The notes under the pieces are model-generated. The model did not search any database and was not told where the DNA came from. It saw nothing but the letters and a program-made list of their open reading frames with translations. Position numbers and translations under genes: made by a program. Shown piece by piece: positions 25,686-34,590 of a stretch of 64,000 nt of DNA. This DNA is from Fusobacterium_C necrophorum_A (GTDB lineage: Bacteria > Fusobacteriota > Fusobacteriia > Fusobacteriales > Fusobacteriaceae), in contig NZ_SBAP01000013.1 of the NCBI RefSeq assembly GCF_004134945.1, positions 1 through 64,000 on the forward strand. Reading direction: 5' to 3'. Within the stretch, counting starts at the first letter, position 1; each line of letters opens with the position of its first letter.

Positions 25686-25882
25686 AAAAGGATATTACTT
25701 ATGATGAACTTTTGGAAAAAATTCCAAACAAATATGTTTTAACGATTGTAGGAGGAGAAAGAGCGAGAGAGCTTCATGCAGGAGCCACCCCTTTGACCAA
25801 AACGTCGAAGAAAGATACCGACTTAAAAAAAGTATTTCGTGAAATTATAGACGGGAAAATTCATTATGAAGCAGATAACTAG
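25682..25882 (+). CDS. rpoZ: RNA polymerase omega subunit
   Basis: A 66-residue small subunit that helps assemble beta' into the core enzyme. The protein begins MKKDITYDELLEKIPNKY and holds the expected short core VGGERARELHAG followed by a KKVFREIIDGKI helix. It overlaps gmk by four bases at its start and apbE by 17 bases at its end. The overlap with apbE is larger than usual but both frames are well supported. Confidence 0.93.
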   Translation: MKKDITYDELLEKIPNKYVLTIVGGERARELHAGATPLTKTSKKDTDLKKVFREIIDGKIHYEADN

Positions 25883-26861
25883 AGTTTGGATTGTGCTTTT
25901 TTGTCTGTTTCTGGGGACGGCAGTCTATGCAAAGGAAACAAAGTATGAGGAAAGTCGATTTTTATTCGGAACCTATATTAAGATTACCATATATTCTGAA
26001 AATACTGCAAATGCGAAGAAAGCAGTTCAAGCCGCCTTCCAAGAAATTGACAGAATTGACAAGAAGTTTAACAGTAAGACGGAGGGAAGTATCATCTATC
26101 GTCTGAATCATGCTTCCAACAAAGAAATTCCTTTGGATCAAGAAGGGAAGTTTTTATTTGAGACAATTCAAAAAGCATATCTTCTCTCACATAAAAAATA
26201 TGATATTACGATTTCTCCTCTCTTCAAACTTTGGAATTTTGAGCAGCCTGAAAGAGCGAAGATTCCCGGGAAGATTTCTTTGGAAAAAAGTTTGAAAGAA
26301 GTGGACTTTGACAAGGTAACAATACAAGGCAATCGTCTAAAACTTCTTTCTCCTGTCAAAGAGATTGATACAGGCTCTTTTTTAAAGGGCTATGCTTTGG
26401 CAAGGGCGGAGAAAGTTCTACAGGAAAAAGGTATGAAAAGTGCTTTTATCAGTTCTATTTCAAGTATTGATCTGCTGGGAAGCAAGCCGGGGGGAAAGCC
26501 TTGGAGAATTGCTCTCGAAAATCCTGAGAATGTAAACGAGATGTTGGGAATTTTGTCTTTAAAAGACAAAGCCTTAGGAGTCTCGGGAGATTATCAGACC
26601 TATGTGGAAATTCAGGGGAAGAGATATCACCATATTTTGGATAAGGCAACAGGTTATCCCGTTACCGATAAAAAAATGGTGGTTGTTCTTTGCAAAGACG
26701 GCTTTGAAGCCGATGTCTATTCGACCGCATTTTTTCTGATGCCGATTTCTGAAGTCTTGGCTTATGCGAATAAAACCGAAGATTTGGAAGTTATGATTGT
26801 GGATAAGAGGATGAAATTTCACATGAGTAAAGGATTTTCACAATATTTCTCAAAAAAATAG
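25866..26861 (+). CDS. apbE: FAD:protein FMN transferase (ApbE family)
   Basis: A 331-residue exported enzyme that attaches FMN to Thr residues of flavoproteins such as the NqrB/C or RnfG/D subunits. A signal peptide ends in VYA about residue 19. Family motifs: IDTGSFLKGYALARA, a variant of the DxGGIxKGYA motif in which Gly-Gly is replaced by Gly-Ser; a substrate loop DLLGSKPGGKPWRI; HHILDKATGYPV; and DVYSTAFFLM. No lipobox Cys is present, so it is periplasmic or membrane-held by the signal sequence. Its start lies inside rpoZ. The Rnf complex of fusobacteria is a plausible target; that is inference. Confidence 0.9.
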   Translation: MKQITRVWIVLFCLFLGTAVYAKETKYEESRFLFGTYIKITIYSENTANAKKAVQAAFQEIDRIDKKFNSKTEGSIIYRLNHASNKEIPLDQEGKFLFETIQKAYLLSHKKYDITISPLFKLWNFEQPERAKIPGKISLEKSLKEVDFDKVTIQGNRLKLLSPVKEIDTGSFLKGYALARAEKVLQEKGMKSAFISSISSIDLLGSKPGGKPWRIALENPENVNEMLGILSLKDKALGVSGDYQTYVEIQGKRYHHILDKATGYPVTDKKMVVVLCKDGFEADVYSTAFFLMPISEVLAYANKTEDLEVMIVDKRMKFHMSKGFSQYFSKK

Positions 26862-26862
26862 C

Positions 26863-26891
26863 TTGTCATATGGGAGTTTTTACATTATAAT
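26863..26891 (+). promoter_or_regulatory. hppA promoter
   Basis: TTGTCA (26863-26868), 17 bases, TATAAT (26886-26891), starting directly after the apbE stop codon. Confidence 0.82.
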
Positions 26892-26928
26892 AAATAAGTT
26901 AAATAAAATGAAAAATGGAGGGAATATC

Positions 26929-28962
26929 ATGGAACAAATGTTTATGTATTTTGGTATCATAGCAGGAATTATTTCATTGATTGCTGCATTCTATTATGCC
27001 AAAAAAGTGGAAAGCTATTCAATTAACATTCCTAGAGTAGCAGAAATTACGGAAGCCATTCGAGAGGGGGCTATGGCATTTTTGACGGCGGAATATAAAA
27101 TTTTAATTTGGTTCGTCATTGCCGTTGCTGTATTGTTAGGAATTGCGATCAGTCCATTCACAGCGGTTGCCTTCGTATTGGGAGCGATTACTTCCGCAAT
27201 TGCCGGAAATATCGGAATGAGAATTGCTACAAAAGCCAATGGAAGAACAGCGATTGCGGCAAAAGAAGGAGGATTGGCAAAAGCTCTGGATGTTGCTTTC
27301 TCCGGAGGAGCTGTTATGGGCTTGTCCGTTGTTGGATTGGGAATCTTAATGTTATCTATCATAATGTTGATATTGACCGGAATGGGAATGGAATTATCTA
27401 CTGTTGCGGCGGAATTAACAGGATTCGGAATGGGAGCTTCTTCGATTGCTTTGTTTGCAAGAGTAGGAGGAGGAATTTATACGAAAGCCGCAGACGTGGG
27501 AGCTGACTTAGTAGGAAAAGTGGAAGCGGGAATTCCGGAAGATGACCCTAGAAACCCTGCAACCATTGCAGATAACGTAGGAGATAACGTAGGAGACGTT
27601 GCCGGAATGGGAGCGGACTTATTTGAATCTTATGTAGGATCTATCATTGCAGCCGTTGCGTTAGGAACGTTTATGGCGGCACAAGAAGCGGGAATGACGG
27701 CGATTGGATATATTTTTGCTCCTTTGGTTCTTGCAGGATTAGGAATTATCGCTTCTATCTTGGCATCCTTTACAGTAAAAACAAACGATCCGAATGCCGT
27801 GCATCATAAATTGGAAACAGGAACAAGAATTGCAGGTTTATTGACTATTATCGCTTCTTTTGGAGTCATTAAATATTTTGAGTTGCCTCTTGGAGTATTT
27901 TGGGCAATCGTAGCCGGATTGGTAGCCGGATTGGTTATTGCGTACTTCACCGGATTATATACAGATACCCATACAAAAGCAGTCAATAGAATTTCGGATG
28001 CAGCCAGCACAGGAGCGGCAACAGCAATTATTGAAGGATTGGCTGTTGGAATGGAATCTACCGTAGCACCGATTATTATTATTGCGATTGCGATTATCAT
28101 TGCTTTCCAACAAGGAGGATTGTACGGAATTGCGATTGCAGCAGTGGGAATGTTGGCAACTACGGGAATGGTTGTTGCTGTTGATGCCTATGGACCGGTT
28201 GCAGATAATGCCGGAGGAATTGCGGAAATGTCAGAATTGCCGAAGGAAGTAAGAGAAACGACGGATAAGTTGGATGCCGTTGGAAACTCAACAGCAGCGG
28301 TTGGAAAGGGATTTGCAGTGGGATCAGCAGCCTTAACCGCTTTGTCTTTATTCGCGACTTACAAACAAACTGTTGACAGTATGACAGATTTTGATTTAGT
28401 TATTGATGTAACCAATCCTGAAGTTATTGTAGGATTGTTTATCGGAGGAATGTTGACCTTCTTATTTGCCGCTTTAACCATGACAGCGGTTGGAAAGGCA
28501 GCAATTGAAATGGTAGAAGAAGTAAGAAGACAATTCCGAGAAATTCCGGGAATTATGGAAAAGAAAGCAAAACCGGATTACAAGAGATGTGTGGAAATTT
28601 CTACGCATTCTTCTTTAAAACAAATGATTTTACCGGGAGTATTGGCAATCGTGGCTCCTGTGGTAGTAGGAGTTTGGTCAGTACAAGCCTTGGGAGGATT
28701 GTTGGCAGGAGCCTTGGTAACAGGAATTTTAATGGCAATTATGATGGCAAATGCCGGAGGAGCTTGGGATAACGGAAAAAAACAAATTGAAGCGGGATAT
28801 AAGGGAGACGGAAAAGGATCCGACCGACATAAGGCAGCCGTCGTTGGAGATACCGTTGGAGATCCGTTCAAAGATACTTCCGGACCTTCCATGAATATCT
28901 TGATTAAACTGATGACTATCGTATCTGTAGTATTGGTACCATTCTTTGTGAAATTTATTTAA
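26929..28962 (+). CDS. hppA: Membrane-bound cation-pumping pyrophosphatase
   Basis: A 677-residue integral membrane enzyme of about 16 helices that couples hydrolysis of pyrophosphate to Na+ or H+ export. The catalytic DNVGDNVGD motif is at residues 215-223 within the EDDPRNPATIADN loop; GDTVGDPFKDTSGPS near the C-terminus closes the active site. GNSTAA at 452-457, with Ala where K+-independent forms have Lys, marks the K+-dependent subfamily, whose members are mostly Na+ pumps. The start at 26929 follows GGAGG; 22 extra codons upstream overlap the promoter. It is transcribed alone. Confidence 0.95.
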   Translation: MEQMFMYFGIIAGIISLIAAFYYAKKVESYSINIPRVAEITEAIREGAMAFLTAEYKILIWFVIAVAVLLGIAISPFTAVAFVLGAITSAIAGNIGMRIATKANGRTAIAAKEGGLAKALDVAFSGGAVMGLSVVGLGILMLSIIMLILTGMGMELSTVAAELTGFGMGASSIALFARVGGGIYTKAADVGADLVGKVEAGIPEDDPRNPATIADNVGDNVGDVAGMGADLFESYVGSIIAAVALGTFMAAQEAGMTAIGYIFAPLVLAGLGIIASILASFTVKTNDPNAVHHKLETGTRIAGLLTIIASFGVIKYFELPLGVFWAIVAGLVAGLVIAYFTGLYTDTHTKAVNRISDAASTGAATAIIEGLAVGMESTVAPIIIIAIAIIIAFQQGGLYGIAIAAVGMLATTGMVVAVDAYGPVADNAGGIAEMSELPKEVRETTDKLDAVGNSTAAVGKGFAVGSAALTALSLFATYKQTVDSMTDFDLVIDVTNPEVIVGLFIGGMLTFLFAALTMTAVGKAAIEMVEEVRRQFREIPGIMEKKAKPDYKRCVEISTHSSLKQMILPGVLAIVAPVVVGVWSVQALGGLLAGALVTGILMAIMMANAGGAWDNGKKQIEAGYKGDGKGSDRHKAAVVGDTVGDPFKDTSGPSMNILIKLMTIVSVVLVPFFVKFI

Positions 28963-29019
28963 GAACGGCACTGATATTCCCAACAGATGAATGTGGAGAG
29001 AAAAAAATAAGAAATTTGG

Positions 29020-29055
29020 AAATGACGTCTATGCGAGTAGATGTCATTTTTTTTT
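29020..29055 (+). terminator. hppA terminator
   Basis: AAATGAC...AGA/TCT...GTCATTT stem followed by a run of T residues, about 60 bases after the stop codon. Confidence 0.85.
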
Positions 29056-29127
29056 ACAAAAAGCGAATCATATTTTCAGAAAGAAAGTCTTCCTATTTTT
29101 TTCTAAAAAGAATTATGAAATTTCAGC

Positions 29128-29156
29128 TTGACAAAACAGGCAAATTTTTATATAAT
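29128..29156 (+). promoter_or_regulatory. Promoter of the DUF3798 ABC transporter operon
   Basis: Consensus TTGACA (29128-29133), 17 bases, TATAAT (29151-29156). Confidence 0.9.
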
Positions 29157-29184
29157 AAACGAAAATATCTAAAAAATAAAAAAA

Positions 29185-29200
29185 TAGTACAATTGTACTA
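29185..29200. promoter_or_regulatory. 16-base perfect palindrome in the ABC operon leader
   Basis: TAGTACAATTGTACTA lies about 30 bases after the -10 box and 26 bases before the first gene. Its position and symmetry suit a repressor operator in the transcribed leader. Confidence 0.5.
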
Positions 29201-29225
29201 AAAAAATAACAAGGGGGAAGTGCGC

Positions 29226-30464
29226 ATGAAAAAGTATGTATTGGCTTTGTTCGTAAGTTTAGCTTTTATTGTGTTGGCAGCTTGTGGGAAAAAAGCACCG
29301 GAAGAAGCGAGTGCTCCGGAAGCAGTGGCAACAGAAAGTAATGGAAATTATCATATCGGTGTGATTTCAGGAACTGTTTCCCAGTCGGAAGACGGATTAC
29401 GAGGGGCGGAAGCAGTGGTAAAAGAATACGGTGCTTTGGAAAACGGTGGACGAGTGGTTCACGTAACTTATCCTGATAACTTTATGCAAGAACAAGAAAC
29501 CACCATTTCTAAAATTGTCTCTTTGGCGGATGATCCGGAAATGAAAGTGATTGTGATTGCAGAAGGAATTCCTGGAACGGCAGCGGCTTTCAAAGCGATC
29601 AAAGAAAAAAGACCCGATATCGTGCTAATGGCAAATACACCTCATGAAGATCCGGAATTGATTTCTCAATATGCTGATGTTTCTGTTCATGCGGACAGTG
29701 TGGCAAGAGGATATTTGATTGTGAAGGCGGCTCATGATTTAGGAGCAAAGAAATTTATGCATATTTCTTTTCCTAGACACCTAGGATATGAATTAATTGC
29801 CAGAAGAAGAGCGATTTTCCAAGAAACTGCAAAAGATTTGGGAATGGAATATATTGAAATGTCGGCTCCGGACCCTGTCAGTGATGTAGGAGTACCGGGA
29901 GCACAACAATTTATTTTGGAACAAGTTCCAAACTGGTTGGAAAAATATGGAAAAGATGTGGCGTTTTTCGCAACAAATGATGCACAGACAGAACCTTTAT
30001 TGAAGAAAATTGCAGAAATTGGAGGATATTTCATCGAAGCCGATTTACCGTCTCCAACGATGGGATATCCGGGAGCTTTGGGAGTGCAATTTGCAGACGA
30101 TGAAAAAGGAGATTGGCCAAAAATTTTAGCAAAAGTGGAAGAGGCCGTGAAAAATGCAGGTGGAGCTGAAAGAATGGGAACATGGGCTTTCTCTTATAAT
30201 TTTGCCTCTGTACAGGCCTTGACAGATTTTGCGATGAAGCACTTAGATCAAGGAACGGACTTAAAAGATTTTAATGCTTTGTTGGAATCTTATCAAAAAT
30301 ATACTCCGGGAGCCGGATGGAATGGAAGCAAGTATGTGGATGCCAACGGAGTGGAAAAAGATAATTTCTTTATGTTGTATCAAGATACTTATGTCTTTGG
30401 AAAAGGATATTTGCATATGACGGATCAAAAAGTTCCGGAAAAATATTTTGAAATAAAGAAATAG
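29226..30464 (+). CDS. DUF3798-type periplasmic binding lipoprotein
   Basis: A 412-residue lipoprotein (signal peptide ending LAAC, lipidated Cys20, then an Ala/Glu-rich linker). The mature part has the bilobed sugar-binding-protein look: NYHIGVISGTVSQSEDGLRGAE at its start, KVIVIAEGIPGTAAAFKAIK near residue 115 and an unusually conserved GYPGALGVQFADDEKGDWP. I recognise the pattern as DUF3798, whose ligand is unknown. It precedes an ABC ATPase and two permeases of the ribose/nucleoside type, so it should be their binding protein. A GTG two codons upstream lies too close to GGGGG; the ATG at 29226 is chosen. Confidence 0.82.
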   Translation: MKKYVLALFVSLAFIVLAACGKKAPEEASAPEAVATESNGNYHIGVISGTVSQSEDGLRGAEAVVKEYGALENGGRVVHVTYPDNFMQEQETTISKIVSLADDPEMKVIVIAEGIPGTAAAFKAIKEKRPDIVLMANTPHEDPELISQYADVSVHADSVARGYLIVKAAHDLGAKKFMHISFPRHLGYELIARRRAIFQETAKDLGMEYIEMSAPDPVSDVGVPGAQQFILEQVPNWLEKYGKDVAFFATNDAQTEPLLKKIAEIGGYFIEADLPSPTMGYPGALGVQFADDEKGDWPKILAKVEEAVKNAGGAERMGTWAFSYNFASVQALTDFAMKHLDQGTDLKDFNALLESYQKYTPGAGWNGSKYVDANGVEKDNFFMLYQDTYVFGKGYLHMTDQKVPEKYFEIKK

Positions 30465-30474
30465 AATAAAAATT

Positions 30475-30510
30475 AGGGGAAAGTGAACTCCTTTCCCCTT
30501 TTCTTTTTTA
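30475..30510 (+). terminator. Intercistronic terminator-like hairpin after the binding-protein gene
   Basis: AGGGGAAAG (30475-30483) pairs with CTTTCCCCT (30491-30499), followed by TTTCTTTTTT. It lies 11 bases after the stop and probably lowers expression of the ATPase and permeases relative to the binding protein. Confidence 0.78.
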
Positions 30511-30529
30511 AAATGGGGTGAAGGAAACG

Positions 30530-32125
30530 ATGGATGAGATTTTATTGAGAGCAGAAAATTTATCCAAAGCATTTGGAGAAAACACTGTTTTAAAAGATAT
30601 AAATTTTACCATAAAACCGGGAGAAATTGTCGGTTTAGTCGGAGAGAACGGAGCAGGAAAGTCAACTCTGATGAAGATTATTTTCGGAATGGAAGTGATT
30701 CAGGCGACGGGTGGCTATGGAGGGAAATTGGAATTTGAAGGAAAAGAAGTCCATTTTTTAAGTCCCTTTGAAGCTTTAGAAGCAGGAATCGGAATGGTTC
30801 ATCAGGAATTTTCCTTGATTCCGGGATTTGAAGCGGGAGAAAATATTGTTTTAAATCGAGAATCTACGAAAAAAGGAATTTCCGAGTATTTGTTCGGAGA
30901 CAGAATTCGAAAAATTAATGAAAAAGAAAATTTGGAAAGAGCCAGAAATGCCATTGAGCAATTGGGAGTGGAACAATTGCGAGCGGAAACTCCTATTGCT
31001 GAAATGCCGGTAGCACATAAACAGTTTACGGAAATTGCAAGAGAAATAGAACGGGAAAAAACGAAATTATTGGTTTTGGACGAACCGACGGCGGTGCTTA
31101 CGGAAGAGGAAGCCAAAGTATTAATTTCCACGATGAAAACATTGTCAGACAAGGGGATTGCGATTATTTTTATTACTCATAGATTGCAAGAGATTCTAGA
31201 TGTTTCAGACAAAATTATTGTACTGCGGGACGGTGTGTTAATCAATACGGTGGAAACAAAAAATACCAATGTAAATCAGATTACGGAGTGGATGATAGGA
31301 AGAAAAATGACCATGACGGAAGATGCGGAACTGGGAAGAAAGCAGGAGGCGGAAGACATCATAGAAATGAAAGATTTATGGGTGGATATGCCGGGAGAAA
31401 TGGTCAAGAAGTTAAACCTTAACATCAAAAAGGGAGAAATTCTAGGATTGGGGGGAATGGCAGGACAAGGAAAAATTGGAATTGCGAATGGAGTGATGGG
31501 ACTCTATGATGCCGGGGGAGAGGTCTTGTATGCAGGAGAGCCATTGGTTTTAAATCAGCCAAAGGAAGTTCTTTCCAAAGGGATTTTCTTTGTCTCTGAG
31601 GATAGAAAGGGTGTCGGACTTTTATTGGAGGATTCTATCGAGAAAAATATTGCCTATCCGGCGTTACAAATCAAGCAACAATTTTTGAAAAAGAAATTTC
31701 GATTTTTTCAAATGTTGGATGAAAAGGCGGTGACGGAAAATGCCAAGAAATATATTGAAAAACTGGAAATTCGTTGTACCAGTCCAAAACAGCTGGTAAA
31801 GGAATTGAGTGGCGGAAATCAACAAAAAGTTTGTTTGGCAAAAGCATTTACCATGGAACCGGAAGTATTATTCGTTTCTGAACCAACTCGAGGAATTGAT
31901 ATTGGGGCGAAACAGTTGGTGTTGGAAACTTTAAAAGAATATAATCAGGAAAAGGGAACGACGATTATCATTACTTCTTCGGAAATAGAAGAGCTTCGTA
32001 GCATTTGCGATAGAATTGCCGTCATCAGTGAAGGAAAGGTAGCCGGAATTTTATCTCCAAAAGCGGATATTTTAGAATTTGGTAAGTTAATGGTCGGAGC
32101 AAAGGAAGGAGGGAAAGAACAATGA
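30530..32125 (+). CDS. ABC transporter ATPase with two nucleotide-binding domains (sugar/nucleoside type)
   Basis: A 531-residue fused double ATPase like RbsA/MglA. Domain 1: Walker A GENGAGKST (38-46), Walker B with Asp184-Glu185, switch His217, but no proper LSGGQ (MPVAHKQFTE at about 159). Domain 2: Walker A GGMAGQGKI (308-316) with Ile in place of Ser/Thr, intact signature LSGGN (426-430), Walker B LFVSE with Ser450 in place of Asp, and Ser instead of His in the switch loop. The two composite sites are therefore unequal: one combines the good Walker motifs of domain 1 with the good signature of domain 2. The start at 30530 follows GGGGTGAAGG. It overlaps the first permease by four bases. 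Confidence 0.92.
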   Translation: MDEILLRAENLSKAFGENTVLKDINFTIKPGEIVGLVGENGAGKSTLMKIIFGMEVIQATGGYGGKLEFEGKEVHFLSPFEALEAGIGMVHQEFSLIPGFEAGENIVLNRESTKKGISEYLFGDRIRKINEKENLERARNAIEQLGVEQLRAETPIAEMPVAHKQFTEIAREIEREKTKLLVLDEPTAVLTEEEAKVLISTMKTLSDKGIAIIFITHRLQEILDVSDKIIVLRDGVLINTVETKNTNVNQITEWMIGRKMTMTEDAELGRKQEAEDIIEMKDLWVDMPGEMVKKLNLNIKKGEILGLGGMAGQGKIGIANGVMGLYDAGGEVLYAGEPLVLNQPKEVLSKGIFFVSEDRKGVGLLLEDSIEKNIAYPALQIKQQFLKKKFRFFQMLDEKAVTENAKKYIEKLEIRCTSPKQLVKELSGGNQQKVCLAKAFTMEPEVLFVSEPTRGIDIGAKQLVLETLKEYNQEKGTTIIITSSEIEELRSICDRIAVISEGKVAGILSPKADILEFGKLMVGAKEGGKEQ

Positions 32126-33162
32126 TAGATTGGAAAAAAATCATGGAAAAGATTGGATGGCCAAGAATGATTATCGGACTTTTCTTACTTTCTACCTATT
32201 GCATTGCTCCTTTTGTCGGGATTCCGTTGTTTGCAGCTTTTCGGGATACTTTTACTCGTTTTGGAATGAATGCAATTCTGGTCTTATCTTTAATGCCTAT
32301 GATTGAAGCGGGAGCAGGACTTAACTTTGGAATGCCTTTGGGAATTGAAGCAGGCCTGCTGGGAGCTTTGATCAGTATTCAATTGGGTTTGGAGGGAGGA
32401 ATTGGATTCTTTGCAGCTATTCTGCTTGCGATTCCTTTTGCCATTCTGTTCGGTTGGGTGTATGGATTCATTTTAAACCGAGTCAAAGGGGGAGAAATGA
32501 TGATAGCCACTTATATCGGATTTTCCATGGTGTCTTTTATGTGTATGATGTTTTTATTACTTCCTTTTACCAGAGCGGATATGATTTGGGCCTACGGTGG
32601 AGAAGGATTGAGAACGACAATCAGCGTGGAACGATATTGGCAAAAGATTTTAGATGACTTGATTGGAATTCATTGGGAACTTCTTCCTGTGGGAGAAATT
32701 TTGGTATTTGCTGTCGTTGCCTTTGGAATGTGGATTTTCTTCCGAACAAGGACCGGATTATCCATGAGTGCAGTCGGAAAAAATGCAAAGTTTGCACAGG
32801 CAACCGGAGTGGACATCAATCGAATTCGAATTCAAGCAGTTATCATTTCCACTGTTTTAGCGGCAGTCGGAATTATTATTTATCAACAAAGTTTCGGATT
32901 TATTCAATTGTATTTGGCACCGTTTTATATGGCTTTTCCGGCAATTGCCGCTATTTTAATCGGAGGGGCTTCTGTTAACAGAGTTACGGTATGGCATGTA
33001 TTGATTGGAACTTTTTTATTTCAAGGAATTTTGACGATGACACCGACAGTCGTAAATGCCGTAATTCAAACGGATATGTCGGAAACGATTCGGATTATCG
33101 TGTCCAACGGTATGATTTTATATGCATTAACAAGAAAGGGAGGGGGAAGCCATGCAAAATAA
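32122..33162 (+). CDS. ABC transporter permease 1 (BPD_transp_2 type)
   Basis: A 346-residue membrane protein of about 8-10 helices in the ribose/branched-chain amino-acid permease family. The conserved region GMPLGIEAGLLGALI is near residue 72 and the loop contacting the ATPase includes GLSMSAVGKNAKFAQATGVD around 212-231 (the EAA-like segment ending in an Asn-Arg turn). It overlaps the ATPase by ATGA and the second permease by 11 bases, so the whole set is one transcript. Substrate not known. Confidence 0.88.
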   Translation: MIDWKKIMEKIGWPRMIIGLFLLSTYCIAPFVGIPLFAAFRDTFTRFGMNAILVLSLMPMIEAGAGLNFGMPLGIEAGLLGALISIQLGLEGGIGFFAAILLAIPFAILFGWVYGFILNRVKGGEMMIATYIGFSMVSFMCMMFLLLPFTRADMIWAYGGEGLRTTISVERYWQKILDDLIGIHWELLPVGEILVFAVVAFGMWIFFRTRTGLSMSAVGKNAKFAQATGVDINRIRIQAVIISTVLAAVGIIIYQQSFGFIQLYLAPFYMAFPAIAAILIGGASVNRVTVWHVLIGTFLFQGILTMTPTVVNAVIQTDMSETIRIIVSNGMILYALTRKGGGSHAK

Positions 33163-34243
33163 GTGGAAAAATCAACTCATCAACAATAGTGTTCCAATTT
33201 TGATGTGCGTATTGGTTTTGTTTGCCTTCCCTCTATCGGGCTTAAGTCTTTCTTATATTGCAAATGAAATGCTTTTAAGAATGTCAAGAAATTTGTTCTT
33301 GGTTCTTTCTCTATTGATTCCTATTATTGCGGGAATGGGGCTGAATTTTGGAATTGTCCTGGGGGCAATGGGAGGACAACTGGCTCTTATTTTTGTGTCT
33401 GACTGGCACATTGTGGGAGTACAGGGAGTGCTTTTGGCAATGATTTTATCAATTCCTTTCTCTATGGTATTGGGATATATTGGAGGTTTTGTTTTAAATA
33501 GAGCCAAAGGAAGAGAAATGATTACTTCAATGATTTTGGGATATTTTATTAATGGAGTATACCAACTGTTGGTTTTGTATGCCATGGGAGTTTTCATTCC
33601 CTTAACGGATTCTAAAATTTTATTATCCAGTGGAAGAGGGGTGCGAAATACCATTGATTTAGGGAAACTGAACGCAGCCTTGGATAAATTTATTTCTTTT
33701 AAGCTGCTGAATATCGAAATTCCTGTTATCACCATTTTATTTATTCTAGCTTTGTGTGTCTTTATTATGTGGTTCCGAAGTACAAAATTGGGGCAAGATA
33801 TGAGAGCCATTGGACAGGATATGGAAGTGGCTCGTTCTTCCGGAATTGAAGTGGATAGGACAAGAATCATTGCTATTATGATTTCGACAGTATTGGCGGG
33901 AATCGGGCAAGTGATTTATTTACAAAATATAGGAACGATGAATACCTATAACAGTCATGAGCAAATCGGAATGTTTTCGATTGCCGCCTTGTTGATTGGG
34001 GGAGCCTCCGTTGCAAAAGCAAGCATACCGAATGCTTTAGGAGGAGTCGTCTTATTTCACTTGATGTTTGTATTGGCTCCGAGAGCAGGAAAGGAATTGA
34101 TGGGTTCCGCACAAATCGGAGAATATTTCAGAGTATTTGTATCCTATGGAATTATTGCTTTGGTACTTATCATGTATGAATGGAGAGCTCAAAAAGAAAA
34201 AGAAGCGGAACGAGAACGATTGATACAGGAACAATTGAAGTAG
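33152..34243 (+). CDS. ABC transporter permease 2 (BPD_transp_2 type)
   Basis: A 363-residue membrane protein related to the preceding one (GLNFGIVLGAMGGQLALI near residue 67; the coupling segment LGQDMRAIGQDMEVARSSGIE about 212-232). Two different permeases next to one fused ATPase are typical of nucleoside or BMP-type importers. It ends in a long charged helix (WRAQKEKEAERERL) on the cytoplasmic side. Start ATG at 33152 is inside the previous gene with GGGAGGGGG as ribosome binding site. Confidence 0.88.
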   Translation: MQNKWKNQLINNSVPILMCVLVLFAFPLSGLSLSYIANEMLLRMSRNLFLVLSLLIPIIAGMGLNFGIVLGAMGGQLALIFVSDWHIVGVQGVLLAMILSIPFSMVLGYIGGFVLNRAKGREMITSMILGYFINGVYQLLVLYAMGVFIPLTDSKILLSSGRGVRNTIDLGKLNAALDKFISFKLLNIEIPVITILFILALCVFIMWFRSTKLGQDMRAIGQDMEVARSSGIEVDRTRIIAIMISTVLAGIGQVIYLQNIGTMNTYNSHEQIGMFSIAALLIGGASVAKASIPNALGGVVLFHLMFVLAPRAGKELMGSAQIGEYFRVFVSYGIIALVLIMYEWRAQKEKEAERERLIQEQLK

Positions 34244-34252
34244 GAGGGAAGT

Positions 34253-34582
34253 ATGGCAACTCAAAATAAGGTAAGAAATTGGGGAATCATTAGTGTTCTT
34301 TTCTTTGCCGTTATTTATGTTCTGGTGTTGACAGGAAAAGAACACAGTATTTTTTTAAACAATAAAGAGGGACTTTCCGGCTTGCGTTACAGTATTGACG
34401 GAGAAAATTATCAGGAGATGGGAACGAAAAAAATTCAAAGATATGTGAAGGGGAGTTCCCATACTATTTATTTAAAGAAAGCGAGCGGCGAAGTCATGGA
34501 AAAAGATTTTAAACTGTCCTTTCACGATGAGGATGTGGAAATCAATATTCCAAACATGATGTCGGAATTTGTAAAAAAATAA
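34253..34582 (+). CDS. Small single-helix membrane protein of the ABC operon, function unknown
   Basis: A 109-residue protein with one N-terminal membrane helix (residues about 10-27) and an extracytoplasmic domain of about 80 residues rich in beta-prone sequence (GLRYSIDGENYQEMGTKKIQRYV). It begins nine bases after the second permease with GGAGGG and closes the operon before a terminator. Small proteins of this kind (I think the DUF6672 group, low certainty) accompany DUF3798 transporters. It might be an accessory subunit that contacts the binding protein or permeases. Confidence 0.75.
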   Translation: MATQNKVRNWGIISVLFFAVIYVLVLTGKEHSIFLNNKEGLSGLRYSIDGENYQEMGTKKIQRYVKGSSHTIYLKKASGEVMEKDFKLSFHDEDVEINIPNMMSEFVKK

Positions 34583-34590
34583 AAAAAGAA

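Noticed and set aside
32454..33203. Additional plus-strand frames inside the two permease genes
   Set aside because: Cys- and Arg/Asn-rich translations without RBS; they are out-of-frame shadows of the permeases.
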